NCBI GenBank assembly: GCA_023666885.1
Contig: JAMPBB010000002.1
Coordinates: 187,607-233,347 of the forward strand
Source of the DNA: Muribaculaceae bacterium
Lineage (GTDB): Bacteria; Bacteroidota; Bacteroidia; Bacteroidales; Muribaculaceae
Direction: 5' to 3'
DNA length: 45,741 nt
Below are positions 34,495 through 42,346 of the stretch, one piece after another. Under the pieces are notes generated by a model. That model saw only the letters and a program-made list of their open reading frames with translations. It was not told where the DNA came from and searched no databases. Each line of letters begins with the position of its first letter. The first letter of the stretch is position 1. The position numbers and the translations under genes were made by a program.

Positions 34495-35895
34495 ATGACC
34501 ACAAAAAAGCCCAACATAGCTGATCGCATAGCCCGCTTGAAAGAGTGGGCATTAGCCAAATGGGACTATCTGTACATGGGCGTATGGCGCGACACACGGC
34601 GCAACTGGAAGGTGGATCTGATAAAGACACTGAACCTTTCAGCCCGGTCCTTCATGAGCTCCGACCTACAGACTCAGGCATGTGCCATGACGTACCGGAC
34701 CCTTCTGGCTATAGTACCGGCATTGGCATTGATATTTGCCATAGCACGCGGCTTCGGATTCCAAAATCTTATAGACAATCAGCTGCATGACCTGCTTCCA
34801 TCGCAAAGCCACGCATTAGATGCCGCCATGCACTTCGTAGACTCGTATCTGGCTCAGGCCTCGGAAGGAATATTCGTGGGTATAGGCATAGTGTTCCTGC
34901 TGTGGACCTTGATATCGCTGTTGGGCAATGTGGAGGACTCCCTAAACAAAATATGGCGCGTACCCAAAGGACGCTCATTATGGCGCAAGGTCACTGACTA
35001 TCTGGCCATATTTCTGATTCTACCTGTGCTCATGATATGTGCCGGTGGTATTTCCCTGCTCATGTCCACCACACTTAAGACCCTGCTGCCGTTTGACTTC
35101 ATGGGGCCGGCCATAACATTTGTCATTGACATTTTAGGGCTGGTGCTGACATGGCTGTTCTTTGCCGGTGCCTACATGCTCATACCCAATGCCAAGGTAA
35201 AGTTCGTGAATGCATTTCTGGCCGGAGCACTGGTCGGGTCGGCGTTTCAGGTGCTTCAGTGGCTGTTCCTTACCGGCCAGATGTATGTAACCAAGTACAA
35301 TGCCATATACGGTAGCTTCTCGTTCCTGCCGCTGCTGCTCATATGGCTCCAGCTCGTATGGCTCATAACACTCATAGGCGGGGTGCTATGTTATGCCTCG
35401 CAGAATATAGGCCAATTCAATTTTGGCGATGACGTGCGAGCCATATCACTCCGATATCGCAGAGAAGTGGCAATAGCCGTAATGGCCATAATCACCAAAC
35501 GGTTTGCCCGCCACATGCCTCCGGCTACGGTGAGCCATATATCAAAGGTGTACGGCCTGCCGGTAAGCCTGCTCACCGAACTGGTACGGGAGCTACGCGA
35601 TGTAGGGCTGATAAACTTCATTGAGGCCCCCGGCGAGCTGCAAGAGCATCCGCTTCAACCGGCCATAGAAGTAAACGAAATAACCATAGGCAAAGTGGTG
35701 GATAAGCTACAGAACCGTGGCGAGTCAGATTTCATTCCGAACTTTGAGCGCGATTTTGGCTCCGTTTCGCGCATTTCAAACGAAATAACCGAGGCTATGG
35801 TGGATCGTGCCAATTCCATAGCCCTCATATCACTTGACATAGACATCCCTGATGACGGGGAACAAACTGATAATACCAAAACTTTATTACAATGA
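34495..35895 (+). CDS. YihY/BrkB-family membrane protein with a C-terminal helix-turn-helix-like extension
   Basis: The 466-aa protein has the YihY core of about six helices between residues 55 and 305. Motifs are QTQACAMTYRTLLAIVPALALIFAIARGFGF near 62-91 and YNAIYGSFSFLPLLLIWLQLVWLITLIGG near 265-293. Earlier labels as RNase BN were wrong, and the true function is unknown. Residues 310-375 (RREVAIAVMAIITKRFARHMPPATVSHISKVYGLPVSLLTELVRELRDVGLI) look like a cytoplasmic winged helix. The rest is an acidic tail. The stop overlaps the ridA start by 4 bp. Confidence 0.88.
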   Translation: MTTKKPNIADRIARLKEWALAKWDYLYMGVWRDTRRNWKVDLIKTLNLSARSFMSSDLQTQACAMTYRTLLAIVPALALIFAIARGFGFQNLIDNQLHDLLPSQSHALDAAMHFVDSYLAQASEGIFVGIGIVFLLWTLISLLGNVEDSLNKIWRVPKGRSLWRKVTDYLAIFLILPVLMICAGGISLLMSTTLKTLLPFDFMGPAITFVIDILGLVLTWLFFAGAYMLIPNAKVKFVNAFLAGALVGSAFQVLQWLFLTGQMYVTKYNAIYGSFSFLPLLLIWLQLVWLITLIGGVLCYASQNIGQFNFGDDVRAISLRYRREVAIAVMAIITKRFARHMPPATVSHISKVYGLPVSLLTELVRELRDVGLINFIEAPGELQEHPLQPAIEVNEITIGKVVDKLQNRGESDFIPNFERDFGSVSRISNEITEAMVDRANSIALISLDIDIPDDGEQTDNTKTLLQ

Positions 35896-36266
35896 AAAAG
35901 CAAATCGCTACAGAAAAGGCTCCGGCAGCTATCGGACCTTACAGCCAGGCCATTGACACCGGCAGCATAGTGTTCATATCCGGTCAGATACCGGTAAATC
36001 CGGCCACAGGTGAGATTCCTGAAGGCATAGAGGCCCAGACAGCCCAGTCAATATCCAACATCAAGGCTATCCTTGCCGAGGCCGGCCTGAGCATGGACAA
36101 TGTGGTAAAGACCACCGTGTTCCTTGCCGACATGAGCCTGTTCACACCCATGAACGAGGTATATGCACGCGAATTCACATCGCCTTTCCCTGCACGCTCC
36201 GCCGTAGCCGTACGCGAGCTGCCTAAGCAGGTGCTTCTGGAGATTGAAACTATTGCTGTGCGCTGA
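35892..36266 (+). CDS. ridA: RidA family enamine/imine deaminase
   Basis: The 124-aa protein hydrolyses reactive enamines and imines made by PLP enzymes. It shows GPYSQAI (15-21), SGQIPVNPATGEIP (30-43), and the key R102 in PARSAVAV with E117 in VLLEIETIA, matching R105/E120 of E. coli RidA. It is translationally coupled to the YihY-type gene by ATGA. It overlaps the convergent folC end by 17 bp. The aminotransferase at 9408 is one possible source of such intermediates in this genome, but there is no direct link. Confidence 0.95.
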   Translation: MKKQIATEKAPAAIGPYSQAIDTGSIVFISGQIPVNPATGEIPEGIEAQTAQSISNIKAILAEAGLSMDNVVKTTVFLADMSLFTPMNEVYAREFTSPFPARSAVAVRELPKQVLLEIETIAVR

Positions 36267-37557
36267 TATAAGCCATAAGGTCAGCTACCACAAAGGTACT
36301 ACCGCCTACAAACACACTATCGCTCTCGCTGGCTTCGGCGAGAGCTTTTTTATATGCCGACACCACGTCCTGACATACCACACCGTACAGCCCCGCTTCG
36401 GCAGCCTTTTCAGCAAGAGTTTCGGCACTCAAAGCCCTGTCAACTGATGCACGAGTGAAGTAGACGTGCTTGTCATGAACACGCTCAGATATGAGCTTCA
36501 GGATGGCAGACACATCCTTATCGCTTACAAATCCTATAACCATATGCTTGCATCCGGGCAAGGCATCAATCTGCGGAGCCAGATACTGCCATCCGCCGAT
36601 ATTGTGCCCCGTATCACATATCCGTACCGGATTCCGACCGAAACAGGTCCAGCGTCCGACAAGACCGGTAAGAGAAGCCACATCCGCCATACCGCGCCTC
36701 ACATCGGCATCGGTGAAGTCAAATCCGCAGGCATCCATTACGCCAAGAGCCGTCAGAACGGTAAGCCCATTATATTTCTGGCACTCGCCACACAGCCCGT
36801 ACTCGACCGTACCCCACAGAGTGGGGGCGAATGTCCACAGTCCCTGCTCATTACGCTCAGGATGAATAGCCGTGTCATCACATGCAAATACTATAGGGGC
36901 CCCAGCCTTTCGTGCAGTGTCATTGAACACCTTGCGAACTGCTCCCGAAGCTTCCCCTATCGCCACCGGCACACCCGGCTTGATTATCCCTGCCTTCTCT
37001 ACGGCTATCTGCTGCAGTGTATCGCCCAACAGTGCCGTATGGTCAAGTGATATGTTGGTTATGACGCACAGATCAGGATGGATTATATTGGTAGTGTCAA
37101 GGCGCCCTCCGAGCCCGGTTTCTATCACCGCCACGTCCACTCCGCTACGGCGAAAATACTCAAAGGCCATTATAGTGGTGAGCTCAAAAAACGATGGCGA
37201 ACTGTCAAGCCGCATATTCCTGTACCGGCGTGTGAAGTCCACCACGTCGGCCTCAGGTATCATATCACCATTCACCCTTATACGCTCTCTGAAATCAATG
37301 AGGTGCGGAGAGGTATATAACCCCACCTTGTAACCGGCGCTCTGAAGCACGGCTGCTATGGTGTGTGATGTAGAGCCCTTACCGTTAGTCCCAGCCACGT
37401 GGATGCAACGCAGCCCGTCATGCGGATTGCCAAAGGCGGCAGCAAGTTCACGCGCTGTATCAAGACCGGGCTTGTAAGCGGATGCTCCTGTGCGCTGAAA
37501 CATGGGCAACTGCGTAAACAAAAACTCCGTGGCCTCCGTATATTCGCTACTTTTCAT
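36250..37557 (-). CDS. folC: FolC, folylpolyglutamate/dihydrofolate synthase
   Basis: The 435-aa Mur-ligase-fold ATP enzyme adds glutamate to dihydropteroate and to folates. It has P-loop GTNGKGS (56-62), FFELTTIMAFEYF, ETGLGGRLDTTN and the ITNISLDHTALLGDTLQQIAVEKAGIIKPG stretch with the metal-binding His. The C-terminal domain includes RICDTGHNIGGWQYL. It is the last gene after two chromate-transporter halves, with a 4-bp overlap (ATGA) at its start. No functional link between folate and these transporters is evident. Confidence 0.95.
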   Translation of the reverse strand: MKSSEYTEATEFLFTQLPMFQRTGASAYKPGLDTARELAAAFGNPHDGLRCIHVAGTNGKGSTSHTIAAVLQSAGYKVGLYTSPHLIDFRERIRVNGDMIPEADVVDFTRRYRNMRLDSSPSFFELTTIMAFEYFRRSGVDVAVIETGLGGRLDTTNIIHPDLCVITNISLDHTALLGDTLQQIAVEKAGIIKPGVPVAIGEASGAVRKVFNDTARKAGAPIVFACDDTAIHPERNEQGLWTFAPTLWGTVEYGLCGECQKYNGLTVLTALGVMDACGFDFTDADVRRGMADVASLTGLVGRWTCFGRNPVRICDTGHNIGGWQYLAPQIDALPGCKHMVIGFVSDKDVSAILKLISERVHDKHVYFTRASVDRALSAETLAEKAAEAGLYGVVCQDVVSAYKKALAEASESDSVFVGGSTFVVADLMAYISAQQ

Positions 37558-38129
37558 AACAGTTCTATCAAATATCCCGCTATACCGGCCATAATTATCA
37601 CCTTTATAGGATGCAGCTTAACAAAGTAGACCAATACAAACGATACTACGCATATGGCTATCGATATGGCAATATCCGAAGCCTCCGAACCGAAATTGGC
37701 TTCGTTCATAAGTAACAGAGCCGCCGAAGCTATAAGCCCCACTACCACCGGGCGCAATCCGGAAAATATGCCTTTGACCACAGCGCTATCCTTGTGCCGT
37801 GATATCAGATGACTGGCATACAGCGTGAGCATAAATGACGGCACCACCACCACCAGAGTACACAGTATGGATCCGAGTATTCCGTAAAATGGAGAAGCAA
37901 ATGCAGCCGAAGCCTGCGCCGGAGCCACATAGCCTATGTATGTGGCAGAGTTTATGCCTATTGGCCCCGGGGTCATCTGCGATATGGCCACTATGTCAGT
38001 AAACATCTGTTCGGATATCCATCCGGGCGTCACTATGGCGTTCTCTATAAGAGCCAGCATGGCATATCCACCTCCGAACCCGAAAAGCCCTATCTTGAGA
38101 TACGCCCATATAAGCTTAAGATATATCAT
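37554..38129 (-). CDS. Chromate transporter, half-size, second of pair
   Basis: This 191-aa short-chain ChrA-type membrane protein has the signature LKIGLFGFGGGYAMLALIENAI at its start and QMTPGPIGINSATYIGY near 50-66, with about six helices. Short-chain ChrA proteins occur as adjacent pairs that together equal one long ChrA (family knowledge). Overlaps of 4 bp at both ends couple it to the first half and to folC. Whether the substrate is chromate or another anion such as sulfate is unknown. Confidence 0.9.
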   Translation of the reverse strand: MIYLKLIWAYLKIGLFGFGGGYAMLALIENAIVTPGWISEQMFTDIVAISQMTPGPIGINSATYIGYVAPAQASAAFASPFYGILGSILCTLVVVVPSFMLTLYASHLISRHKDSAVVKGIFSGLRPVVVGLIASAALLLMNEANFGSEASDIAISIAICVVSFVLVYFVKLHPIKVIIMAGIAGYLIELL

Positions 38130-38728
38130 ATGTCATCACCTCCTTCCTTTCGCGGTGCCGTAGCGCTACGGGTGCGCTTTAGGCTGCGGGTAAACAGTAT
38201 GTAACCTCCTGCCGCTCCAAGTATGATATAAAGTATGGGGTTAGATACCACCGGAAGCTTGGACCATATAAGCAGTGCTACAGCCACGGGTATAATAACA
38301 GTGCGCCACCCTATACCGGCCGAGCGGGCCGATGTTATGACCGGAGCCACTATCAAGGCTACGACAGCCGGTCGGATTCCACGGAATATGGCCGAGAGCG
38401 TGGCATTATTCTTTATCAAGTCAGGCGTCAAGAATATGGCTATGCAGAGTATCATCATAAATGAAGGCAGGATGGTACCCAAAGCCGCCACGATGCTGCC
38501 TCGCAGACCACGCATGCGGTCGCCCACAGCCACCGATATATTTACAGCCAATATACCGGGGAGCGACTGTGACACAGCCAACAAGTCAAGGAATTCCTCG
38601 CGCTCAAGCCAGTGATGACGGTCTACAATCTCCCGTTCTATAATGGATATCATGGCCCATCCACCCCCAAACGTGAACGCTCCTATCTTGAAGAACGTAA
38701 CGAAAAGCTGAACAAGTACACTATTCAT
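38126..38728 (-). CDS. Chromate transporter, half-size, first of pair
   Basis: The 200-aa partner has FFKIGAFTFGGGWAMISIIEREIV at its start and LAVSQSLPGILAVNISVAVGDRMRG near 55-80, the equivalent of the second half's motif. ATG 38728 (MNSVLVQLF) is chosen. An in-frame extension to 38821 would cross the -7 box on this strand. The last 20 residues are basic and cytoplasmic. It heads the operon with the second half and folC, each joined by 4-bp overlaps. Confidence 0.9.
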   Translation of the reverse strand: MNSVLVQLFVTFFKIGAFTFGGGWAMISIIEREIVDRHHWLEREEFLDLLAVSQSLPGILAVNISVAVGDRMRGLRGSIVAALGTILPSFMMILCIAIFLTPDLIKNNATLSAIFRGIRPAVVALIVAPVITSARSAGIGWRTVIIPVAVALLIWSKLPVVSNPILYIILGAAGGYILFTRSLKRTRSATAPRKEGGDDI

Positions 38729-38736
38729 AACGCCGA

Positions 38737-38744
38737 CAAAATTA
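38737..38744 (-). promoter_or_regulatory. -7 box of the chromate-transporter/folC operon
   Basis: The minus strand reads TAATTTTG, a perfect match 8 bp before the ATG, implying an almost leaderless mRNA. No -33 TTTG is seen. Confidence 0.5.
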
Positions 38745-38810
38745 CATAATTTCCACCACACTCCCATGCCTCCATAGCGGCGCATATGGCCACAGGACAA
38801 AAAAATTGTG

Positions 38811-38818
38811 TACCTTTG
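38811..38818 (+). promoter_or_regulatory. -7 box of the META lipoprotein gene
   Basis: TACCTTTG is a perfect match 72 bp before the ATG at 38891. Confidence 0.6.
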
Positions 38819-38890
38819 CATCCGGTACAGGCATGGCAGTGAACACTTTCACCTTCCCAATCCTTTTATTACTAACAAATAACCAATAAC

Positions 38891-39745
38891 ATGAAATTCA
38901 GGTATACACTCTTAGGCACCGTGGCCATATGCTCACTGGCGGCCTGCAATTCATCAAAAGTTCCCGTAACCGCTGCCGGACAAGTAAAGACTGAAACCCT
39001 CGGCCAGACTGAGGGCGTGATATCCCACGTGCTGTACGGAGAGTGGACAGCCGCTCACGTAGGCACTCAGGCTGTAGAGGGAGAAAACCGTCCGTACTTG
39101 ATATTTGACAAGTCAGGCGCAAATCCATTTGTGGTAAACTGCTATGCCAATGACGGATGTAACACACTAAACGGTACATTTGCCGTAACCCCCGGAGGAA
39201 GCTTCAAAGCATCAAGCGACATGGCCTCAACCATGCGCATGTGTCCCGACGCGCCATATGAACTCGGCTTCGGAATGGCTCTGCGCAATGTGCGCAACTA
39301 CAAGATAGAGCAAGTGGGGCGCGACTACCTGCTGTACTTCATAGGCGAGGACGGCAATACCCTGATGACACTGCGCAAAAGCGACATATCCTTCATTAAC
39401 GGAGCTTGGAAGGTGATGCGCATAGGCAGTCAGGAACTTAAGGCTGACAACGAAACCGAGATGGTGATAGACATACCCGAGCTGAAAGTGCACGGCAACG
39501 CCGGATGCAATGTACTCAACGGTACTCTTTACATAGACCCTGACAAGCAGAACTCACTTCAGTTCCGTGACCTTGTCACCTCACGCATGACATGCCCCGA
39601 CATAGCCACTGAACAGGCATTTCTCGTAGCCCTTGAAAAGGTGGAAACCGTAGCACCGGGCAGCGACAGCGAAACTGCATATCTAAAGGATGCTTCGGGC
39701 AATACCCTCATTACGCTCCAACGCCTCAACTTGGTACAAGAATAG
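38891..39745 (+). CDS. Lipoprotein with two META (HslJ-like) domains
   Basis: The 284-aa protein has a lipoprotein signal with lipobox LAAC (C19). Two META domains follow. The first (about 48-162) has DGCNTLNGTF and STMRMCPDAPYELGFGMAL. The second (about 170-280) has AGCNVLNGTLYID and SRMTCPDIATEQAFLVAL. Each keeps the GCNxxNG and CP motifs that place a conserved Cys pair. HslJ in E. coli is linked to heat and novobiocin tolerance, and the molecular role is unknown. Its lipidation puts it in the cell envelope. The gene is monocistronic with its own -7 box and a terminator. Confidence 0.92.
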   Translation: MKFRYTLLGTVAICSLAACNSSKVPVTAAGQVKTETLGQTEGVISHVLYGEWTAAHVGTQAVEGENRPYLIFDKSGANPFVVNCYANDGCNTLNGTFAVTPGGSFKASSDMASTMRMCPDAPYELGFGMALRNVRNYKIEQVGRDYLLYFIGEDGNTLMTLRKSDISFINGAWKVMRIGSQELKADNETEMVIDIPELKVHGNAGCNVLNGTLYIDPDKQNSLQFRDLVTSRMTCPDIATEQAFLVALEKVETVAPGSDSETAYLKDASGNTLITLQRLNLVQE

Positions 39746-39759
39746 AATCATATCATTCG

Positions 39760-39803
39760 GGGTTCCTGTTATTAGGCAACTAATGTCAGGAGCCCTAATT
39801 TTT
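39760..39803 (+). terminator. Terminator of the META lipoprotein gene
   Basis: GGGTTCCTG (39760-39768)/CAGGAGCCC (39787-39795) with an inner ATTAG/CTAAT stem, then TAATTTTT. Confidence 0.85.
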
Positions 39804-39834
39804 CCCCAAACCATAATCGGCCGCCATATAAATA

Positions 39835-39869
39835 GCCCGGACCTACCTTCTACTGAAGTAAGTCCGGGC
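39835..39869 (-). terminator. Terminator after rprY on the minus strand
   Basis: GCCCGGAC (39835-39842)/GTCCGGGC (39862-39869) form a perfect outer stem with an imperfect inner one. TATTTATA follows in the minus direction, 28 bp past the rprY stop. Confidence 0.65.
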
Positions 39870-39896
39870 GTATGATTATATAGGTGTGTGCTATGT

Positions 39897-40604
39897 TCAG
39901 CTTGCCTTGTCAGGCTCGGGAGCTATGAGCTTATAGCCCTTGCCGTGAATATTGATGATTTCAATACTCGGATCCTCACGCAGATGCTTGCGGAGTTTGG
40001 TGATGTACACGTCCATGCTTCGGGCATTGAAGTAATTGTCATCGATCCATATGGTCTTGAGGGCGAAGTTACGCTCCAGTATTTCATTGACATGTGCGCA
40101 CAGCAGACTCAGCAGCTCGCTTTCCTTAGTGGTAAGCTTGGTCACCTTATCATCGACCATGAGCACCTGTTTCTGGGTGTCAAAAGTAAACTTGCCTATC
40201 TTGTACATGGTTATTTCCTTGCCTTTCTTGCCCTTGACACGGCGGAGAATGGCCTCGATACGGAACACAAGTTCCTCCATAGAGAATGGCTTGGTGATAT
40301 AGTCGTCAGCCCCTATCTTGAAGCCTTCAAGTATATCTTCCTTAATGGACTTGGCAGTGAGGAAAATGATAGGCACCTCAGAATTGACCGTGCGGATTTC
40401 CTGAGCCAGGGCGAACCCGTCCTTCTTAGGCATCATCACGTCAAGCACGCACAGGTCATATTTCCCTTTGAGGAAAGCCTTGTAGCCACTTTCGCCATCG
40501 GCGAAGAGATCGGCATTGAAGCCCTTAGCCTGCAGATACTCACGCAGGAGCATCCCCAGATTCTCATCATCCTCGCACAGTAGGATACGCAAACGTTCTT
40601 CCAT
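39897..40604 (-). CDS. rprY: OmpR-family response regulator, RprY-like
   Basis: The 235-aa protein has an N-terminal receiver domain with acidic pocket EDD (11-13), phospho-acceptor D55 in LCVLDVMMPKKDGF, and the T/K switch residues in IIFLTAKS. A C-terminal winged-helix DNA-binding domain follows (about 130-228, ending VYITKLRKHLREDPSIEIINIHGKGYKL). The whole matches RprY of Bacteroides fragilis and Porphyromonas. It is 5 bp after the kinase gene, so the two form one operon. Confidence 0.93.
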   Translation of the reverse strand: MEERLRILLCEDDENLGMLLREYLQAKGFNADLFADGESGYKAFLKGKYDLCVLDVMMPKKDGFALAQEIRTVNSEVPIIFLTAKSIKEDILEGFKIGADDYITKPFSMEELVFRIEAILRRVKGKKGKEITMYKIGKFTFDTQKQVLMVDDKVTKLTTKESELLSLLCAHVNEILERNFALKTIWIDDNYFNARSMDVYITKLRKHLREDPSIEIINIHGKGYKLIAPEPDKAS

Positions 40605-40609
40605 AATAG

Positions 40610-42133
40610 CTAATTTTTAGTTAGTGGTAATATAATTTTGAATTTCGTTCCTGATTTAAGTTCGCTCTCTACGCTTATCACGCCACCGAGCTCGCCCACC
40701 ATCTTGTGCACATAGGCCAGCCCGAGCCCAAAGCCCTTAACGTCATGACGGTTGCCGGTAGATACGCGGTAGAACTTGTCAAATATCTTTTTCAGATCCT
40801 CCTTCCGGATACCTATGCCATTGTCGGCTACGGTTATCTCCAATCGGTGGTCAGATATGTCGCGCGTGGCCACCTGAAGGTGCAGCGGCACATCATCACG
40901 GCGATACTTCACGGCGTTGTCAAGCAGATTGAATATCACGTTTGTAAAGTGCATCTCATCCACATTTATATTGGACTGCTCCGCATCAAGAGCTGCCGAT
41001 ATTGAGCCACCGTACTTCTCCACCTTGATCTTGAAAGTATGTACTATATTGGCTATAAGCGTATTTGCATCTACATCCTGCAGCCGGAGAGTGGCCTTCT
41101 GACGTTCAAACATGGACATCTGAAGCACCTTCTCCACCTGAAAGCGCAGACGCTTCGTTTCATCATTGATCACCTCCGATATATGTTCAAGCATTTTCGG
41201 CGACTTCCGCACCGAATTGTCATTGAGCATCTGTGCCGCAAGCGATATAGTGGAAATAGGTGTCTTGAACTCATGTGTCATATTGTTAATGAAGTCATTC
41301 TTCATCTCAGTGAGCTTCTTCTGACGGAATGCCACTATAATGGTGTATAGAAATACTATGAGCAGTATCAAGGTGAATACAAACGATGGTATCATGAACT
41401 TGATGGAATGAAATATATAGTCCTTCTTGTCAGGGAAGTATACCTTTATATAATTCATCCGGTTCTTGGAATCATTCGGGAACAGGGTCTGTACGAACAT
41501 ATTGTTGTCGCCCACATCAGCCGGATTGTATCCTGCCGACTTGTACACCACCGATCCCATACGGTTAACTACGGCGAACTCAAACGGCAGCCGCAGACCA
41601 TTGTTAGAGAATTCATTATACAACAGTGCAGCCACAGTAGCCGAATCGGCACGCTGTTCTATCGGCCTATTACTTGACTGGCTTATAATGTTGAGTATAA
41701 CCTCGTTGAGCAGACTGCGCTGATACATGTACTGGTTGCGCAACGTTTCACGCAGCGTCTTGTAGCGCTCGGATGCGTCAATGCCTTTGAGCTGCGGCTC
41801 AAAAGCGTTGACATTGCCTTTTATGGTCAGGTCGCCCTCTATGCCTTCATTGGTAGTGAATGAATACTTCACCCCTGCACGGTTAACACCCCCGGTAGAA
41901 TACTGCGGAAGAACTGATGACTCTATCTGAGCTACATCCTCCTCCAGAAAGTGCTTGGTCTCCTCCTGCTCAAGCTCAGTGCTTACGGCATAAAGGCTGC
42001 GCTTTACGCCCTCGGCAAACTGGTCATCGCGCATACGCACCATATTGCGCATGTACATAATCTGTACATACAGCAGGCCGGCAAACGTAAGTGCCATTAT
42101 AACAGTCAAGAACCAGATAATAGACTTTTTCAT
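40610..42133 (-). CDS. rprX: Sensor histidine kinase, RprX-like
   Basis: The 507-aa kinase has helices at about 6-26 and 247-268 flanking a periplasmic sensor of about 220 residues with no named fold. The cytoplasmic part has the dimerisation helix with H287 in NNMTHEFKTPIST, N box NLLDNAVKY near 412-420, and ATP-lid motifs NGIG and GFGLGLAYVHKM near 467-478. It pairs with RprY. RprX/RprY is a conserved Bacteroidota envelope and stress regulator, and the signal is not settled. A full-consensus promoter lies 162 bp upstream, giving a long leader. Confidence 0.93.
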   Translation of the reverse strand: MKKSIIWFLTVIMALTFAGLLYVQIMYMRNMVRMRDDQFAEGVKRSLYAVSTELEQEETKHFLEEDVAQIESSVLPQYSTGGVNRAGVKYSFTTNEGIEGDLTIKGNVNAFEPQLKGIDASERYKTLRETLRNQYMYQRSLLNEVILNIISQSSNRPIEQRADSATVAALLYNEFSNNGLRLPFEFAVVNRMGSVVYKSAGYNPADVGDNNMFVQTLFPNDSKNRMNYIKVYFPDKKDYIFHSIKFMIPSFVFTLILLIVFLYTIIVAFRQKKLTEMKNDFINNMTHEFKTPISTISLAAQMLNDNSVRKSPKMLEHISEVINDETKRLRFQVEKVLQMSMFERQKATLRLQDVDANTLIANIVHTFKIKVEKYGGSISAALDAEQSNINVDEMHFTNVIFNLLDNAVKYRRDDVPLHLQVATRDISDHRLEITVADNGIGIRKEDLKKIFDKFYRVSTGNRHDVKGFGLGLAYVHKMVGELGGVISVESELKSGTKFKIILPLTKN

Positions 42134-42206
42134 TTCTCAGTTTTGTGCATTGAGCGCTTGAGGGTGAAAGACCATAGGGATTTTCAGCAAATTAATCTTT
42201 ATTATG

Positions 42207-42289
42207 TTAACACTTAAATAAGCTAATTGTTGTGAAATATCACCAAACTGTCCTTAAAAGAGGAGCACACTCAGCCTCATTTAACACTT
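42207..42289. repeat. TTAACACTT direct repeats around the rprX start site
   Basis: Exact copies of TTAACACTT lie at 42207-42215 and 42281-42289, 74 bp apart, about seven helical turns. The second is 6 bp downstream of the rprX -7 box. OmpR-family regulators often bind direct repeats, so autoregulation is possible. Confidence 0.35.
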
Positions 42290-42294
42290 TGTGC

Positions 42295-42325
42295 CAAATT
42301 TAACAAACAAATGTGAACCCACAAA
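42295..42325 (-). promoter_or_regulatory. rprX-rprY promoter, full consensus
   Basis: On the minus strand, TTTG (42322-42325), 19 nt, then TAAATTTG (42295-42302). The transcript would start near 42288, giving a leader of about 155 nt. Confidence 0.75.
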
Positions 42326-42346
42326 ATATTTAATCAAATTTCACTT

